DNA from: Geotalea toluenoxydans JCM 15764 | GTDB taxonomy: Bacteria > Desulfobacterota > Desulfuromonadia > Geobacterales > Geobacteraceae | NCBI RefSeq assembly: GCF_001311985.1 | Contig: NZ_BBCJ01000017.1 | Coordinates: forward strand, 42,947 to 106,946 | Direction of reading: 5' to 3' | DNA length: 64,000 bases | In this document: piece after piece, positions 37,543 through 47,956 of the stretch | Numbering within the stretch: position 1 is the first letter of the stretch | Layout: every line of letters starts with the position of its first letter | Made by a program: the position numbers and the translations under genes | The notes under the pieces: generated by a model | Told to the model about the DNA's origin: nothing | Database searches by the model: none | Seen by the model: only the letters and a program-made list of their open reading frames with translations

Positions 37543-38699
37543 CTATTTCCCTCCGGCCGCGGCGAAGGCTACCCGGTCCCCATCCTTGAGGTTGAAGCTG
37601 CCGCGGTTCACATAGCGATCGCCCGCCTTCAGCCCTGCCGTTATCTCCACCATCTCGCCGCTGACCGTGCCGATCTGCAGCTGGCGGCGTCTTGCCTGGT
37701 CTTTCTCCACCACGAACAGGGTCGCCTTCTTTGCCGACAGGTCCAGCCCGCTCAGAGTTCCGCGGGGAACCTGCAGGACGTTTTTCCTGACGCCGCAGAT
37801 GATTTTCCCCTTGGCAAACAGTCCCCCCTTAAGGATTTCCGGCTCGTTGACCACCTCGGCGACCACTTTGAGGGAGCGGTCGGCAGCCTGAACCTCAGGG
37901 TTGATGAACATGATCCTTCCCTGGAAGGTCCTGCCGGGGACGCCGTCGGTGGTGAAAAGCAGCTTCTGTCCAACCTGCAGACGGGCCATTTCTGCGGACG
38001 GCACAGTAAAGGTCAGGTTGAGCAGGCGGTTGTCGACGATCTTGAAGATCGGCATGGCGGCAGCGGCGTCGCTGGCCAGATCGCCCACATTGACAGCGCG
38101 CAGGGCGACGGTGCCGTTGATGGGGGAGAAGACCATTCCCTTCGCCTGGCGCAGCTTCGCCTGGCGTTGCTCCTCTTCGGCGACCCGGATACCGGCACGG
38201 CTCGCCTCGATGCGGGCGGCAGCGGCGGCAGCTTCCGTATCCGCATCATCACGGCCTGCTGGGTGGCGAGTCCCGCCTCTTTCAGCTTATGCACCCGTGC
38301 CAGCTCCCTGTCCGCCCGTTTCGCTGCAACCTCTGTCTGGGCCAGGTTTGCCCTGGCGGACTTGATGGCGGCCTCGATCCGCTTGACGGTTGCTTCCGTT
38401 TCGGCCACGTCGATCCTTGCCAGGAGGGTCCCCTTCTTCACCCGCACCCATTCGGTGACATAAACCTGTTTCACCAGGCCCGGAATCTGGGTCTTTATCT
38501 CGGCGAAGAATTTTGGCTCCAGGGTGCCCGTTACTTCCACCCCTTCCTCAAGGTCGGCAGCGGCAGCAACGGCAACTTCCACGGCTACCGGCGGCTTGAC
38601 AGTGTCTTCACCCTTACCGGCAGATGCTCCTCCGCTTTTAGAGCAGCCCATGGTTCCAGCCGCCAGGCATAGTACGCACAGTATCAGCAGTTGCTTCAT
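37543..38699 (-). CDS. Lipoprotein membrane-fusion protein of the RND pump (frameshifted)
   Basis: The signal ends in a lipobox (AAGTMGC, Cys19). A biotinyl-lipoyl-like half-motif (VEVTGTLEPKFFAEIKTQIP), a hairpin coiled coil (about 110-190) and the beta-barrel/membrane-proximal domains follow, ending NRGSFNLKDGDRVAFAAAGG. One lost G near 38245 (GCCGTGATG to GCCGTGGATG) splits it. Three bases separate it from the RND gene, which it links to the outer membrane part. If the pump is truly fused to TolC, this protein may clamp the fusion. Confidence 0.85.
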
Positions 38700-38751
38700 T
38701 TCTTCATCCCCTTTTCTTGGAGTAGTTGTCCTGTCTTTATCCGGGGCGTCA

Positions 38752-39333
38752 TCAGCCCTGCAACACCATGTCCAGCATGCGCTCCATCTGGACACTATCG
38801 ATACGGGGGCAAGTCTGGCACAATTGTTCTTCCATGGTGGTATTGAATATGGAGACGATGATCCAGGCAGTGTCCCTCGTGTCATTGGCCACAAACTCTC
38901 CTTGGGCAATTCCCTCCTTCACCAGAGCCTCGACAGTTGCGACAATTCTTGAGTAATAGTCTTCGAAGTCAATGGGGGGAGCCCCTTGTGGCGGACCATA
39001 ATAAATGGCGTAAATGAGGCGGAGAACTTCGAGCCGGTCGATGACCAGTGCCAGGAGCAATGAGCAGAAATGGATGATTTTTGCAGCGGCAGTCCCGGAA
39101 ATGGTGGTCATACGGTCCAGTGATGCATCGAACTGGGCGAAGGAGCTGTTCATCAGCTCCAGGTATATGCCTTCCTTGCTGCCGAAGTAATAGTAGAGTA
39201 CCGGTTTGGTGACGCCCGATGCCTCGACAATTTCACGTACCGACGTTGCAGCATAACCCTTGTTGTTGAAAAGCGTCAAAGCTGAAGCCAGAAGCTTTTC
39301 CCTGACGCCGTCCTGTTTCTCTTGTTCTGCCAT
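38752..39333 (-). CDS. TetR-family repressor of the efflux operon
   Basis: 193 residues with the N-terminal TetR HTH (ATSVREIVEASGVTKPVLYYYFGSK) and a helical ligand domain. ATG 39333 follows GAGGT; two codons of extension exist. It precedes the MFP gene on the same strand and two matching palindromes lie upstream (39350-39367, 39398-39415), so it should repress its own operon and be released by a pump substrate. Confidence 0.9.
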   Translation of the reverse strand: MAEQEKQDGVREKLLASALTLFNNKGYAATSVREIVEASGVTKPVLYYYFGSKEGIYLELMNSSFAQFDASLDRMTTISGTAAAKIIHFCSLLLALVIDRLEVLRLIYAIYYGPPQGAPPIDFEDYYSRIVATVEALVKEGIAQGEFVANDTRDTAWIIVSIFNTTMEEQLCQTCPRIDSVQMERMLDMVLQG

Positions 39334-39349
39334 GGTCACCTCGTGTCAA

Positions 39350-39367
39350 ACTTACCGACCGGTAAGT
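39350..39367. promoter_or_regulatory. TetR operator 1
   Basis: ACTTACCGACCGGTAAGT, an almost perfect 18-base palindrome, 17 bases before the tetR start. Confidence 0.8.
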
Positions 39368-39397
39368 AGCATGAAGGGGTGGGGTGGGTCAAGCAAA

Positions 39398-39415
39398 ACT
39401 TACCGATCGGTAAGT
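39398..39415. promoter_or_regulatory. TetR operator 2
   Basis: ACTTACCGATCGGTAAGT, a perfect palindrome whose centre is 48 bases from that of operator 1. One site may cover the efflux promoter and the other reach toward the divergent def promoter. Confidence 0.8.
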
Positions 39416-39582
39416 ATCTGCCGTGGGGTGCCGGCAAAAGGAATGGATTGATTTTTTTAGTCCGAATTTATATAGTGCATAGATGCCTGTACCTTGGGTG
39501 CAGGCAAATGGCTCCAAGGACATTCACATCCCGTTCCCATCCGGAGCCGTGGAATTTGCCGGGCTTTATATAAGGAAATGCC

Positions 39583-40098
39583 ATGATAAGAAAAATACTT
39601 ACCTTTCCCGATCCGGAACTGAAAAAGAAATGCCAGCCGGTAACGGTTATTAACGATAAAGTCAGGGAACTGGTGCGGGATATGGCTGAGACCATGTACG
39701 ACGCGCCGGGAGTTGGGCTGGCCGCGCCACAGATCGGTGTCCACCAGCGGGTGGTGGTAATTGACGTGACCGGGAAGGACGAGCAGCCCCAGTTGCTGGT
39801 TGCCATAAACCCTGTCATTGTTCATGCCGACGGCGAGGCCTATGAAGAGGAAGGGTGCCTGTCCATTCCTAAATACGCTGCCAATGTGCGCAGGCATGAG
39901 CGGGTGGTGGTGAAGGCCCTGAATCTGGAGGGAGAGGAAGTCACCTTCAAGGCCGACGGCCTTCTTGCCATTGCCTTTCAACATGAGATCGACCATCTGG
40001 ACGGCATTCTCTTCATCGACCACATTTCGCCCTTGAAGAGGGAGATATTCCGGCGCAAGTACCGCCGTACCATGGAAGACCTGCAGGAGGCGGGGTAA
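39583..40098 (+). CDS. def: Peptide deformylase
   Basis: 171 residues with all three metal motifs: GVGLAAPQIG, EEGCLS and QHEIDHLDG. It removes the N-formyl group from new proteins. It is followed without gap by fmt, the usual pair. The frame is intact. The C-terminal basic tail (REIFRRKYRRTMEDLQEAG) is typical. An upstream region of about 160 bases holds its promoter next to the TetR operators. Confidence 0.97.
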   Translation: MIRKILTFPDPELKKKCQPVTVINDKVRELVRDMAETMYDAPGVGLAAPQIGVHQRVVVIDVTGKDEQPQLLVAINPVIVHADGEAYEEEGCLSIPKYAANVRRHERVVVKALNLEGEEVTFKADGLLAIAFQHEIDHLDGILFIDHISPLKREIFRRKYRRTMEDLQEAG

Positions 40099-41037
40099 AT
40101 GCGGATAATCTTTATGGGGACCCCGGAATTTGCCTGCCCCACCCTGCAAAAGCTGATCGACCGGAAGGAAGAGGTCGTTGCCGTAATAACCCAGCCGGAC
40201 CGTCCCAGGGGACGCGGCCAGCAGACCTTGTCGCCGCCGGTAAAGGTGCTGGCGGAGCAGCATGGTATCCCGGTGATGCAGCCGGTCAAAGTACGGGTTC
40301 CCGAGGTGGTGGAGAGCATCCGCGAGCTGGCTCCCGATCTGATCGTTGTCGTTGCCTTTGGCCAGATCCTTCCCAAGAGCCTGCTGGACATTCCCCCATA
40401 TGGCTGCATCAATGTCCATGCCTCGCTTTTGCCGCGCTGGCGGGGGGCGGCGCCGCTCAACTGGTGCATCATCGACGGCGATACGGAAACCGGGGTCACC
40501 ACCATGATGATGGATGTGGGGCTTGACACCGGTGACATGCTGTTAAAAAAAACAACCCCCATCGACCCGGACGAGAACACCCAGTCACTGCACGACCGCC
40601 TGTCGATTATTGGTGCCGACGCCCTTGCCGAGACCCTCGATCTGCTCAACGCAGGGAAGCTGGTCCGGGAAAAGCAGGATGACGCCCTGACCTGCTATGC
40701 ATCCATGCTGAAGAAGGAAGACGGGCTCATCGACTGGAGCAGGGACCCCAGGTCCGTAAAAAACCTGGTGCGTGGCATGACCCCCTGGCCTGGCACCTAC
40801 ACATTTCTAGACGGCAAAATGCTCAAGGTCTACCGGGTGAGGATTGCCGAAGGTGAAGGCGAGCCGGGGACGGTGATCGGCGCCGGCAGGCAGGGGCTGG
40901 AGGTTGCCTGTGCCGGTGGAAGTGTCATTATCGAAGAACTACAGCTGGAAGGCAAGAAGAGGCTTCCAGCCGGCGATTTCCTTGCCGGTTACAAGATCGC
41001 TACCGGAGCAAAGCTCGGGCATAAGGATGCAGCTTGA
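40099..41037 (+). CDS. fmt: Methionyl-tRNA formyltransferase
   Basis: 312 residues: the N-terminal formyl-transfer domain has MGTPEFACPTL, the 10-formyl-THF site SLLPRWRGAAPLNW and the catalytic N-H-D set (INVHASLLPR; MMMDVGLDTGDML). The C-terminal OB-like domain binds tRNA. It formylates Met-tRNA for initiation. It starts directly after def and overlaps the DUF116 gene, whose TTG start shares bases with the fmt stop. Confidence 0.97.
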   Translation: MRIIFMGTPEFACPTLQKLIDRKEEVVAVITQPDRPRGRGQQTLSPPVKVLAEQHGIPVMQPVKVRVPEVVESIRELAPDLIVVVAFGQILPKSLLDIPPYGCINVHASLLPRWRGAAPLNWCIIDGDTETGVTTMMMDVGLDTGDMLLKKTTPIDPDENTQSLHDRLSIIGADALAETLDLLNAGKLVREKQDDALTCYASMLKKEDGLIDWSRDPRSVKNLVRGMTPWPGTYTFLDGKMLKVYRVRIAEGEGEPGTVIGAGRQGLEVACAGGSVIIEELQLEGKKRLPAGDFLAGYKIATGAKLGHKDAA

Positions 41038-41804
41038 CCAGTAACCAATTACCCCAAACTCCTCCCCGCAAACGTCTCTTTGTTGCGCTGATGGGGGTCA
41101 CCTGTTTTCTGATCGTCGGCATCATTTACCTGTTCTGGTGGGTGCCGACCACGGGTCTGGCCAACATTCATCCGGATCTGCCACGTCTGGCCGGAGTCAT
41201 ATTCGCCGCACTTTCGGGAGTCGCCCTGTTCGGCACACTGCTTTTGGTTCTGACCACCGCCTTCGGGAAGGATATATTCTTTACCCGCTTCATGCGCGGC
41301 GTGGTCATCAAGTTCCTCCTGCCGGTCATTGAGTTCATCGGCACCATCTTCGGTATCGCCAAGGACACCATCCGCCAGTCCTTCGTCGCCATGAACAACA
41401 GCCTGGTCACCTCGCAACACCTGAAGGTGCGCCCGGACCGCATTCTTATCCTGCTTCCCCATTGTTTGCAGCTCTTCGACTGCGAGATCAAGGTAACCGG
41501 CGACATCAACAAATGTATCCGTTGTGGCCGCTGTGACATCAAAGGTTTGGCTGAGCTTGCCCAGAAATACAACATTGACATTTCCGTGGCCACCGGCGGT
41601 ACCCTGGCCCGCAAGGTTATCATCGAGAGAAAGCCGAAGCTGGTGGTGGCCGTCGCCTGCGAACGTGACCTCACCTCCGGCATCAAGGACTGTTATCCCC
41701 TGCCGGTGATCGGGGTCCTCAATGATCGCCCCTTCGGCCCCTGCTTCAATACCAGGGTGGATGTGGAGAAGATTGAAGAGGCGCTGAGATTGGTGCTGCC
41801 CTGA
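41034..41804 (+). CDS. DUF116 membrane protein with cysteine motif
   Basis: 256 residues: two membrane helices (FVALMGVTCFLIVGIIYLFWW; VIFAALSGVALFGTLLLVLT) and a soluble DUF116 domain with CIRCGRCDIKGLAEL and other conserved Cys (LPHCLQLFDC; VACERDL) that may bind an iron-sulfur cluster. It starts at TTG 41034, overlapping fmt. DUF116 genes often accompany fmt in delta-proteobacteria; the role is unknown. Confidence 0.85.
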   Translation: MTSNQLPQTPPRKRLFVALMGVTCFLIVGIIYLFWWVPTTGLANIHPDLPRLAGVIFAALSGVALFGTLLLVLTTAFGKDIFFTRFMRGVVIKFLLPVIEFIGTIFGIAKDTIRQSFVAMNNSLVTSQHLKVRPDRILILLPHCLQLFDCEIKVTGDINKCIRCGRCDIKGLAELAQKYNIDISVATGGTLARKVIIERKPKLVVAVACERDLTSGIKDCYPLPVIGVLNDRPFGPCFNTRVDVEKIEEALRLVLP

Positions 41805-41811
41805 TGTGCAG

Positions 41812-42789
41812 ATGAAAACGAACCGTGTATTCTTGATCAATCCTTTTAATTCCGCAGTATTACTGGCAGCGCTTTTGTTTTTTATCGTTGCCTCTCCTGC
41901 TGTCGCTGCAGATAAGATCTCCGGTTATAAATCCCTTTTCCACGTATGTCGAGACGAAGCGGGCAACCTGCAGCTGGCCATCCGCCAGTTCATACTAGAC
42001 AGCGTCACCTATCTGCTCCTGGTAAATCCGCGCAGCCTGCAAACTTCCATTGTCCCGGCCTCCACTACAACTTCCGTATCTGCCGGCGAGGCGAAAGCCG
42101 CAGCGCGCTCCCCCTTTGCCACGGCACTGGAGCGTTTTACAGCACAACCCCGGTTGCAGAATGCCGGACTGACCCATGGGGAATCGTCCAAGAACGGGCT
42201 GTTTCTGAGCGTGGATCTGTGTCCGTCGAAGAAGCCGTTCGAGCGTGAAATGTTCACTGCCGTGGCTGATATGGCTGGAAAAACAGGCGGTCCCGTGCCG
42301 GTAGCTGTGGCAATAACCGGTTACTGGCTGGCCCATCACCAGGGTGAAATGGAGTGGCTCAAGGGGGAAGTGGCCGGAGGCAGGCTGGCTATCACCTGGG
42401 TCAATCACTCTCACAGCCATCCCTATGATCCCAAAAAGCCGTTCAATCTGAATTTTCTGCTGACTCCAACGGTGGACTTCGAACAAGAAGTCCTGTCCAC
42501 CGAGACGGCGCTGCTTGAAAACGGCCTATTGCCGTCGATATTTTTCCGCTTTCCGGGATTGGTGGCCGATGGCAGATTATTGAAAAAGCTGCGTCAGCTG
42601 TCACTGATACCGGTGGGGAGCGATGCCTGGCTTGCCAAGGGGGAAACTCCGACAAACGGCAGTATTGTCCTGGTTCATGGCAACGGTAATGAACCACAGG
42701 GAATAAAGAAGCTGCTGCCGCTCCTTCGCAGCGACAACCCTCCAAGGCTCCTGCCGCTCAAAGATGCCGTTGCCGGCAGTGCGTCCTAG
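41812..42789 (+). CDS. Secreted polysaccharide deacetylase-like protein
   Basis: A signal peptide (AVLLAALLFFIVASPAVAA) is followed by a NodB-like fold: LFLSVDLCPSKKP with the first Asp, then NHSHSHPYDPKKPF, with His residues of the metal site, and a late IVLVHGNG strand. It likely deacetylates or hydrolyses a cell-wall glycan. The first Asp pair is DLCP rather than the usual DDGP, so catalysis may be altered. ATG 41812 is eight bases after the DUF116 stop. Confidence 0.78.
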   Translation: MKTNRVFLINPFNSAVLLAALLFFIVASPAVAADKISGYKSLFHVCRDEAGNLQLAIRQFILDSVTYLLLVNPRSLQTSIVPASTTTSVSAGEAKAAARSPFATALERFTAQPRLQNAGLTHGESSKNGLFLSVDLCPSKKPFEREMFTAVADMAGKTGGPVPVAVAITGYWLAHHQGEMEWLKGEVAGGRLAITWVNHSHSHPYDPKKPFNLNFLLTPTVDFEQEVLSTETALLENGLLPSIFFRFPGLVADGRLLKKLRQLSLIPVGSDAWLAKGETPTNGSIVLVHGNGNEPQGIKKLLPLLRSDNPPRLLPLKDAVAGSAS

Positions 42790-42831
42790 CTAAATAAATT
42801 CAGAGATCGGCTCTGATTTACGGATTATCCC

Positions 42832-43163
42832 ATGCAATTTGCCGTCAAGCTTCTCCTGACCAACCTGATCATCATCGCCTGCACCCAGATCGGCAGGAAA
42901 TTCCCCACCATGGGAGGCTGATCGCCACCATGCCGCTGACGAGCCTGCTGGTTCTCCTCTGGCTCTACAGTGACAACCCCGGCGACTCCAGATTGATGAC
43001 CGATTACACCAGGGGTGTTCTCTGGGGGATCATCCCGACCGTACTTTTCTTTGCCGTGGCCCTGGTTTGTTTCCGCCGCCAGTGGCCGCTGCCCCTCGTG
43101 CTTTCCGTTAGTTTCGCCGCCTGGCTGGCAGGGGCGGCAGTTCACCAGTGGCTGCTCAAATAG
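42832..43163 (+). CDS. DUF3147/GlpM-like small membrane protein (frameshifted)
   Basis: About 110 residues in four hydrophobic segments (VKLLLTNLIIIACTQIG; LTSLLVLLWLYS; WGIIPTVLFFAVALVCF; LPLVLSVSFAAWLAG). One lost C near 42919 (GGCTGATCG) divides the first segment from the rest. The layout resembles DUF3147. It lies 12 bases before the NlpC/P60 gene. Function unknown. Confidence 0.65.
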
Positions 43164-43174
43164 AAGGTTTCCAT

Positions 43175-44061
43175 ATGAAATATCTCTTCGCTGCATGTTT
43201 CATTCTTATTGCATGCTCCTGCTTCGCCGCCGAATCGGCTCCACGTTATGCAGTGGCCCAGCTGCCGACACCGGTGTTGAATACCCCCGATTTTGCCGCC
43301 GTCTTCGGCGGCAGTGACGGCGCTCGCTCCAGACCGATGACTGCGGACTGATCAGGGCCATGGAATTCGTGGCGCTGCCGGGAACGGCATTCACCGTTGA
43401 AGAGCAGATAAACAGGGGGGCGCGGCAAATTCTCAGGATTACTACCGCCGATTACCCATATCCTAACAAGATTGGCTATTACATCGACAGCCGCTTCGTC
43501 CGCCTGACGGATAAAAAGCCCATAGAGCGCCCCCGCCGGCTGCCATCACGCCAGGCCATCATCGACGACATGCTTGCCGCCAGGGGGAGCCGCTATGTCT
43601 GGGGAGGTAATATCCGCCTGGGCATAGACCAGATGCACTCCTTTTTCAGCCCTGCAAGAACCATCAGTGCCGAAACAGCCGACCTCTGGCGGCTTAAGGG
43701 GGTGGATTGCTCCGGCCTTCTTTACCAGGCAACCAACGGCTTCACCCCCCGCAATACCAGCGAACTGGTCGGCTATGGCAGACCGGTCCACATCGCCGGA
43801 AAGGGCATGGACCAAATCGCAAAGGAGGTCGAACCCCTTGACCTGATTGTCTGGTCGGGCCATGTCATAATCGTCCTGGACAGGGAAAGGACTATCGAAA
43901 GCCGCCTGGACTGCGGCGGTACCGGCGGAGGCGTGGTCGTTCGCCCGCTCCGCCAGGTGCTGGCAGGCATCATGAAAGCACGGACCGCCGTCAACGACTA
44001 TGCCGAAGCAACAAAGCCAGGGAAGAAAGGCTTTGTTATCAGGCGTTGGTATCAAATTTAA
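43175..44061 (+). CDS. NlpC/P60 peptidoglycan hydrolase with SH3-like front (frameshifted)
   Basis: A signal peptide (FAACFILIACSCFA), an SH3-like region and a C-terminal NlpC/P60 domain with catalytic Cys in GVDCSGLLYQATNG and His in LIVWSGHVIIVLD. It should cut cell-wall peptide cross-links in the periplasm. A break near 43335 (one base restored gives QTDDCGLIRAMEFVALPG) splits off the first 58 codons. AAGG precedes ATG 43175. Confidence 0.82.
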
Positions 44062-44193
44062 ATCCCATCTCCCGCCTCCTACGCCTCTGCAGGCGCATCC
44101 CCATTGACAACCGGCGCTTTTCTTCTATAGTTGATTAACAAATTCACATTTTGGTGAACGTTGATCGACATTTTCCAGCCATCACACCCGGCC

Positions 44194-44934
44194 ATGACAA
44201 TCCATTTTTCGGTAATGACCTATAATGTCCATAGCTGCATCGGCATGGACGGCAAAGTTTCTCCCCTGAGGATTGCTGAGGTGATCGCCCACTATGACCC
44301 GGACATTGTCGCACTGCAGGAACTGGATGCCGGTCTGACCCGTTCCGACCTGGTGGACCAGGCTCACCTGATCGCCAAGAGCCTGGAAATGTCCTACCAT
44401 TTCCATTCCTCGATTCAAGTGGAAGAGGGGGATTACGGCAATGCCATCCTCAGCCGCTTCCCCATCCATCTGGTAAAGGGGGGAGCGCTGCCGACTCACC
44501 CGGTGAATAAAAACCTGGAGCGGCGAGGTGCTGTCTGGGCCGAGGTCGAACTGAAGGGGATACGGGTGCAGGTGGTGGCGACGCATCTGGGTCTTAACCG
44601 CCGGGAGCGCATGTGCCAGGCCAACGCACTTACCGGTCCGGATTGGCTTGGGCACCCGGACTGCCTGCCTCCTGTCATCCTCTGCGGTGACTTTAATGCA
44701 CTACCCGGATCTTTCGTTTACCGGCACTTCATTCGCAGCCTCAATGATGCTCACCGCAAGGGAAGGGGGAGACGGCTGAAGGGGACCTGGCCGGTCCGGC
44801 TTCCATTGATGCGTATTGACTACCTCTTCGTTACTCCTGATATCACGGTAAGACGCATCAGCGCCCACAGAACCCCGCTGACCATGGCGGCTTCCGATCA
44901 TCTGCCGCTGGTGGCGGCACTGGAGCTGTCATGA
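44194..44934 (+). CDS. Endonuclease/exonuclease/phosphatase family protein
   Basis: About 246 residues with the EEP motifs MTYNVHSC, LQELDA, CGDFNALPGS and SDHLPLVA: metal-dependent cleavage of phosphodiesters (nucleic acid or phospholipid head group). I use ATG 44194; a TTG at 44161 adds 11 residues. Its stop overlaps the start of the phospholipase D gene (ATGA), so the two are coupled and may act on membrane lipids together. Confidence 0.85.
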   Translation: MTIHFSVMTYNVHSCIGMDGKVSPLRIAEVIAHYDPDIVALQELDAGLTRSDLVDQAHLIAKSLEMSYHFHSSIQVEEGDYGNAILSRFPIHLVKGGALPTHPVNKNLERRGAVWAEVELKGIRVQVVATHLGLNRRERMCQANALTGPDWLGHPDCLPPVILCGDFNALPGSFVYRHFIRSLNDAHRKGRGRRLKGTWPVRLPLMRIDYLFVTPDITVRRISAHRTPLTMAASDHLPLVAALELS

Positions 44935-46459
44935 GCATACTCAAGCCCGGAGTCAACTGCATGGGGATCTACGAAGTCCGGGAATCAGGTCTCCTGATCG
45001 ATGCCTGTGACTATTACCGTGCCTTCTACCATGCTGCCCGCCATGCCCGATACAATATCCTCATGGCTGGCTGGCAATTCGACTCGGAAGTGCGCCTCAT
45101 CAGGGGAAAAGAGGCCCAGTTGGCGGATGGTGACGTGCGCTTTCTCGCCTTCCTCGAATCACTCTGCGAAAAGAACCCGGAACTGGAGATATACATCCTT
45201 GCCTGGGATTTCAGTGTCTTCTTTTCACTGGAACGGGAATGGTTCCAGGACCTGATCTTCAACTGGTCCACCAATGAGAGGATTCATTTCACCTTTGACG
45301 GCAAGCACGCCGTCAACGCCACCCATCACCAGAAATTCGTCATCATCGATGGCCAACTGGCTTTCGTCGGTGGCATCGACATCTGTTCGGACCGCTGGGA
45401 TGACCGTCGCCATCTGCGGCACAATCCGGAACGGAAAAATGTCGATGGCATCTCCTACGGCGCTTACCACGATATCCAGTCGTACCATACCGGCTCGGTA
45501 GTCAGGGAACTGCTTGGATTATTTCAGGATCGGTGGGCCGAGGCAGGAGGGGAAACCATAGTCTTTCCCACGGTTAATGGGCATTTGCCAAAGGTCGACG
45601 GGGCTGCCCTTCCCTTGCCGGCAGAATCCGTAGCAATAAGCCGGACCCAGGCCCGTGATCTGCTTGCCCTGCGCGAGCAGATCCAGGAGATTCGCCGCTT
45701 GTTCATCGATGGGATCATGGCTGCCGACAGGCTGGTCTATATGGAAAACCAGTACTTCAGTTCCCAGGCGATTTTTCAGGCGCTGGTATCGAGGATGAAA
45801 GAGCGGCAGCGGCCGAAGCTGGAGATTGTCTTGATCCTGCCCGACAGGCTCCCCTTTACCGAGGAACTGTTTCTTGGCCTGCCCCAGATGAAGATGCTTA
45901 ATGGCTGAAGGAGGTGGCCGCCGAGAACGGCCACCGTCTGGGGATCTATTCCACCGTCTGTACCGACAATGGCGAGAGAAACATGACCTTCATCCACTCC
46001 AAGCTGATGCTTGTGGATGACCGGTTTCTGACGGTGGGTTCGGCCAATGCCACCAACAGGAGTCTGGGGCTCGATACGGAACTGAACATGAGCTGGGAGG
46101 CGGAGTCTGGGGAGGGGAGAGGACTTGAAGAATCGATCCGCCGGGTGCGTATCTCCCTTCTGGCCGAACATTCGGCGATGTGCGGTGAAGGGGCGGAAAA
46201 CAGACTGGGGAAGATCGAAGGGCTGGTGGATTATCTGGACTCGCTGGTGGATAATAAGGAGAGCCGGCTTTGTCTGTATCAGCCGGATCCGTCTCTGGAG
46301 GGAATCGGCTGGCAGGGGGCGCTGGAACCGGTGACCCGTATCGTGGATCCCGAGCGGCCCCAGGTGGAAGAATTCGTCTTTGAAAGCCTGTCCAGATTTG
46401 AAACAAGCAAGTTCACCAGGGGGATATTACTTCTGGGGCAGTGGCTGTCCGGTCTTTAA
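44931..46459 (+). CDS. Phospholipase D / cardiolipin synthase-like protein (frameshifted)
   Basis: Two HKD motifs: H-HQKFVIIDGQLAFVGGID (about 145-160) and HSKLMLVDDRFLTVGSAN in the second half. One base is lost near 45903 (repair: MKMLNWLKEVAAENGH). Around 510 residues. It may hydrolyse phosphodiester head groups or make cardiolipin. No signal peptide or membrane helix is obvious. The C-terminal 100 residues are outside the PLD core. Confidence 0.85.
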
Positions 46460-46478
46460 CAGGATCAAAATAACTTCT

Positions 46479-47052
46479 TCATTCTATGAAACTCGAGCCT
46501 TTCCATTTGCCGTAGAATACCACTTCCTCCAGCGGTTTTCTCTTCGGTGCCTCCGTAATGGTGTCATGTGGATGACCTATGGGGATCAGTCCGACAATGC
46601 GGATATTCTCCGGAATGTAGAGCAGTTCATGGAGCTTCCGTGCATAGAAAAGACCGACAAAAACACTGCCCAGGCCCAGTGAGTGGGCGGCAAGCATGAT
46701 GTTTTGGGCGGCAATGCCGGCGTCGGTCATATAATAGGGCTGTCCCCCCATCTCCCCCGATTGGCCGGGTCGGCACAGAGAACGATGACCACCGGCGCTC
46801 GGCAACGGCAGCCTGTGCAGGGTTGGTCTGATAACCCCTTGGGGCGAAAAATGCCGCTACGAACGACAATTCACTCAGTTTTTTTCTGGTAGCGGCATCG
46901 GTGACGACGACGAACCGCCAGCACTGCATGTTGGCCCATGACGGGGCCATCCTTGCGGCATCGAGCACCGCGTGCAGCGTGCCCGGTTCGACCGGCTTAT
47001 GGGAAAACCTCCGGATACTGCGGCGTGTTTTTATGGCTTCGAGGGTATTCAT
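46479..47052 (-). CDS. Nitroreductase-family FMN protein (two frameshifts)
   Basis: Start [22 protein letters not shown] with the FMN-binding RRSIR segment and [15 protein letters not shown], then after repair [41 protein letters not shown]. Two G bases are missing near 46797 and 46760. About 190 residues, typical for nitro/flavin reductases. It converges on the phospholipase gene. Substrate unknown. Confidence 0.85.
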
Positions 47053-47141
47053 GGCGCACCCCTTGTTCGGACGTTTTTTATAATTTTAGCGTAAATTGAA
47101 TATACTGCAGTATTTCTCCTTTCGTTTGCAGCGGAGTTGCC

Positions 47142-47930
47142 ATGGCGTTGGCCAAAATGGAGCAGGTGCAGTATGCCGTGTGGCAGATTGAATCACTCAG
47201 GGATTATATAGAACTCCTGGAAGAAACGCTGCTGTCCAACAAGCTGGCTATTTTTCGCGGTCAGGCCCATGATTGGCCGCTGGTGCCGAGGGTGGCGACG
47301 GTAAATCATCCATTGCCCATACTGGAAAACGAGAGGCTGATGTTCGATACCTTCTGCCGCGAAGCTTTCCCTTTTGTCCATCCCGAGCCGGCAAACGAGT
47401 GGGAATGGCTGGCGGTTGCCCAGCATCACGGGCTGCCGACCAGGCTGCTGGATTGGTCCACCAATGCATTGGGGGCGCTCTGGTTTACCGTCAGAGCCCC
47501 TTCGTCACCTGAAGAAAATGGGGTGGTATGGCTGATGATTCCCGACGAGCAGGATGTGGTGAAGCATCCCGACCACACCACTACACCCTTTGGCGGTGAC
47601 AGGACCGAGGTCTATCTGCCGCGGCATGTCTCGGGACGGGTCCGGTCTCAGGAGGGGGCCTTCACCGTTCACAAATACAGCGAGGAAATCGGGGCCTTCA
47701 TTCCCCTGGAAGAGAGCGGGATGCAAAACGGAAAGCTTATCAAGATACAGGTGCCTGGCAGACGCTTTCCCCATGTCAGGTATGACCTTTATCGGTGTGG
47801 TGTCCATGCCGGTTCCCTTTTTCCCGATGTGACCGGCGTCGCCGAGAGGATTCGGAACCATTGCCTGCTGCTGGCCGATGAGCTGGACTTCCAGCCGAAA
47901 AGGCCTGTCGAGGTGGGTAGAACTGATTGA
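47142..47930 (+). CDS. FRG-domain protein
   Basis: 262 residues with the FRG motif FRGQAHDWPLVPR (about residue 38) and QHHGLPTRLLDWS, defining this domain found in phage-defence and toxin loci as well as in isolated genes. The activity is not established. The frame is intact. It stands alone between the divergent nitroreductase and a repeat block (47957-48061). Confidence 0.82.
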   Translation: MALAKMEQVQYAVWQIESLRDYIELLEETLLSNKLAIFRGQAHDWPLVPRVATVNHPLPILENERLMFDTFCREAFPFVHPEPANEWEWLAVAQHHGLPTRLLDWSTNALGALWFTVRAPSSPEENGVVWLMIPDEQDVVKHPDHTTTPFGGDRTEVYLPRHVSGRVRSQEGAFTVHKYSEEIGAFIPLEESGMQNGKLIKIQVPGRRFPHVRYDLYRCGVHAGSLFPDVTGVAERIRNHCLLLADELDFQPKRPVEVGRTD

Positions 47931-47956
47931 TTGTTTTTTTTCATATTACGCTGTAA

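Noticed and set aside
39457..40419. 320-codon open frame on the minus strand
   Set aside because: Antisense to def and fmt, whose active sites are intact; a shadow of their codon use.
41049..41840. 263-codon open frame on the minus strand
   Set aside because: Antisense to the DUF116 gene with membrane helices and Cys motif in the plus frame.
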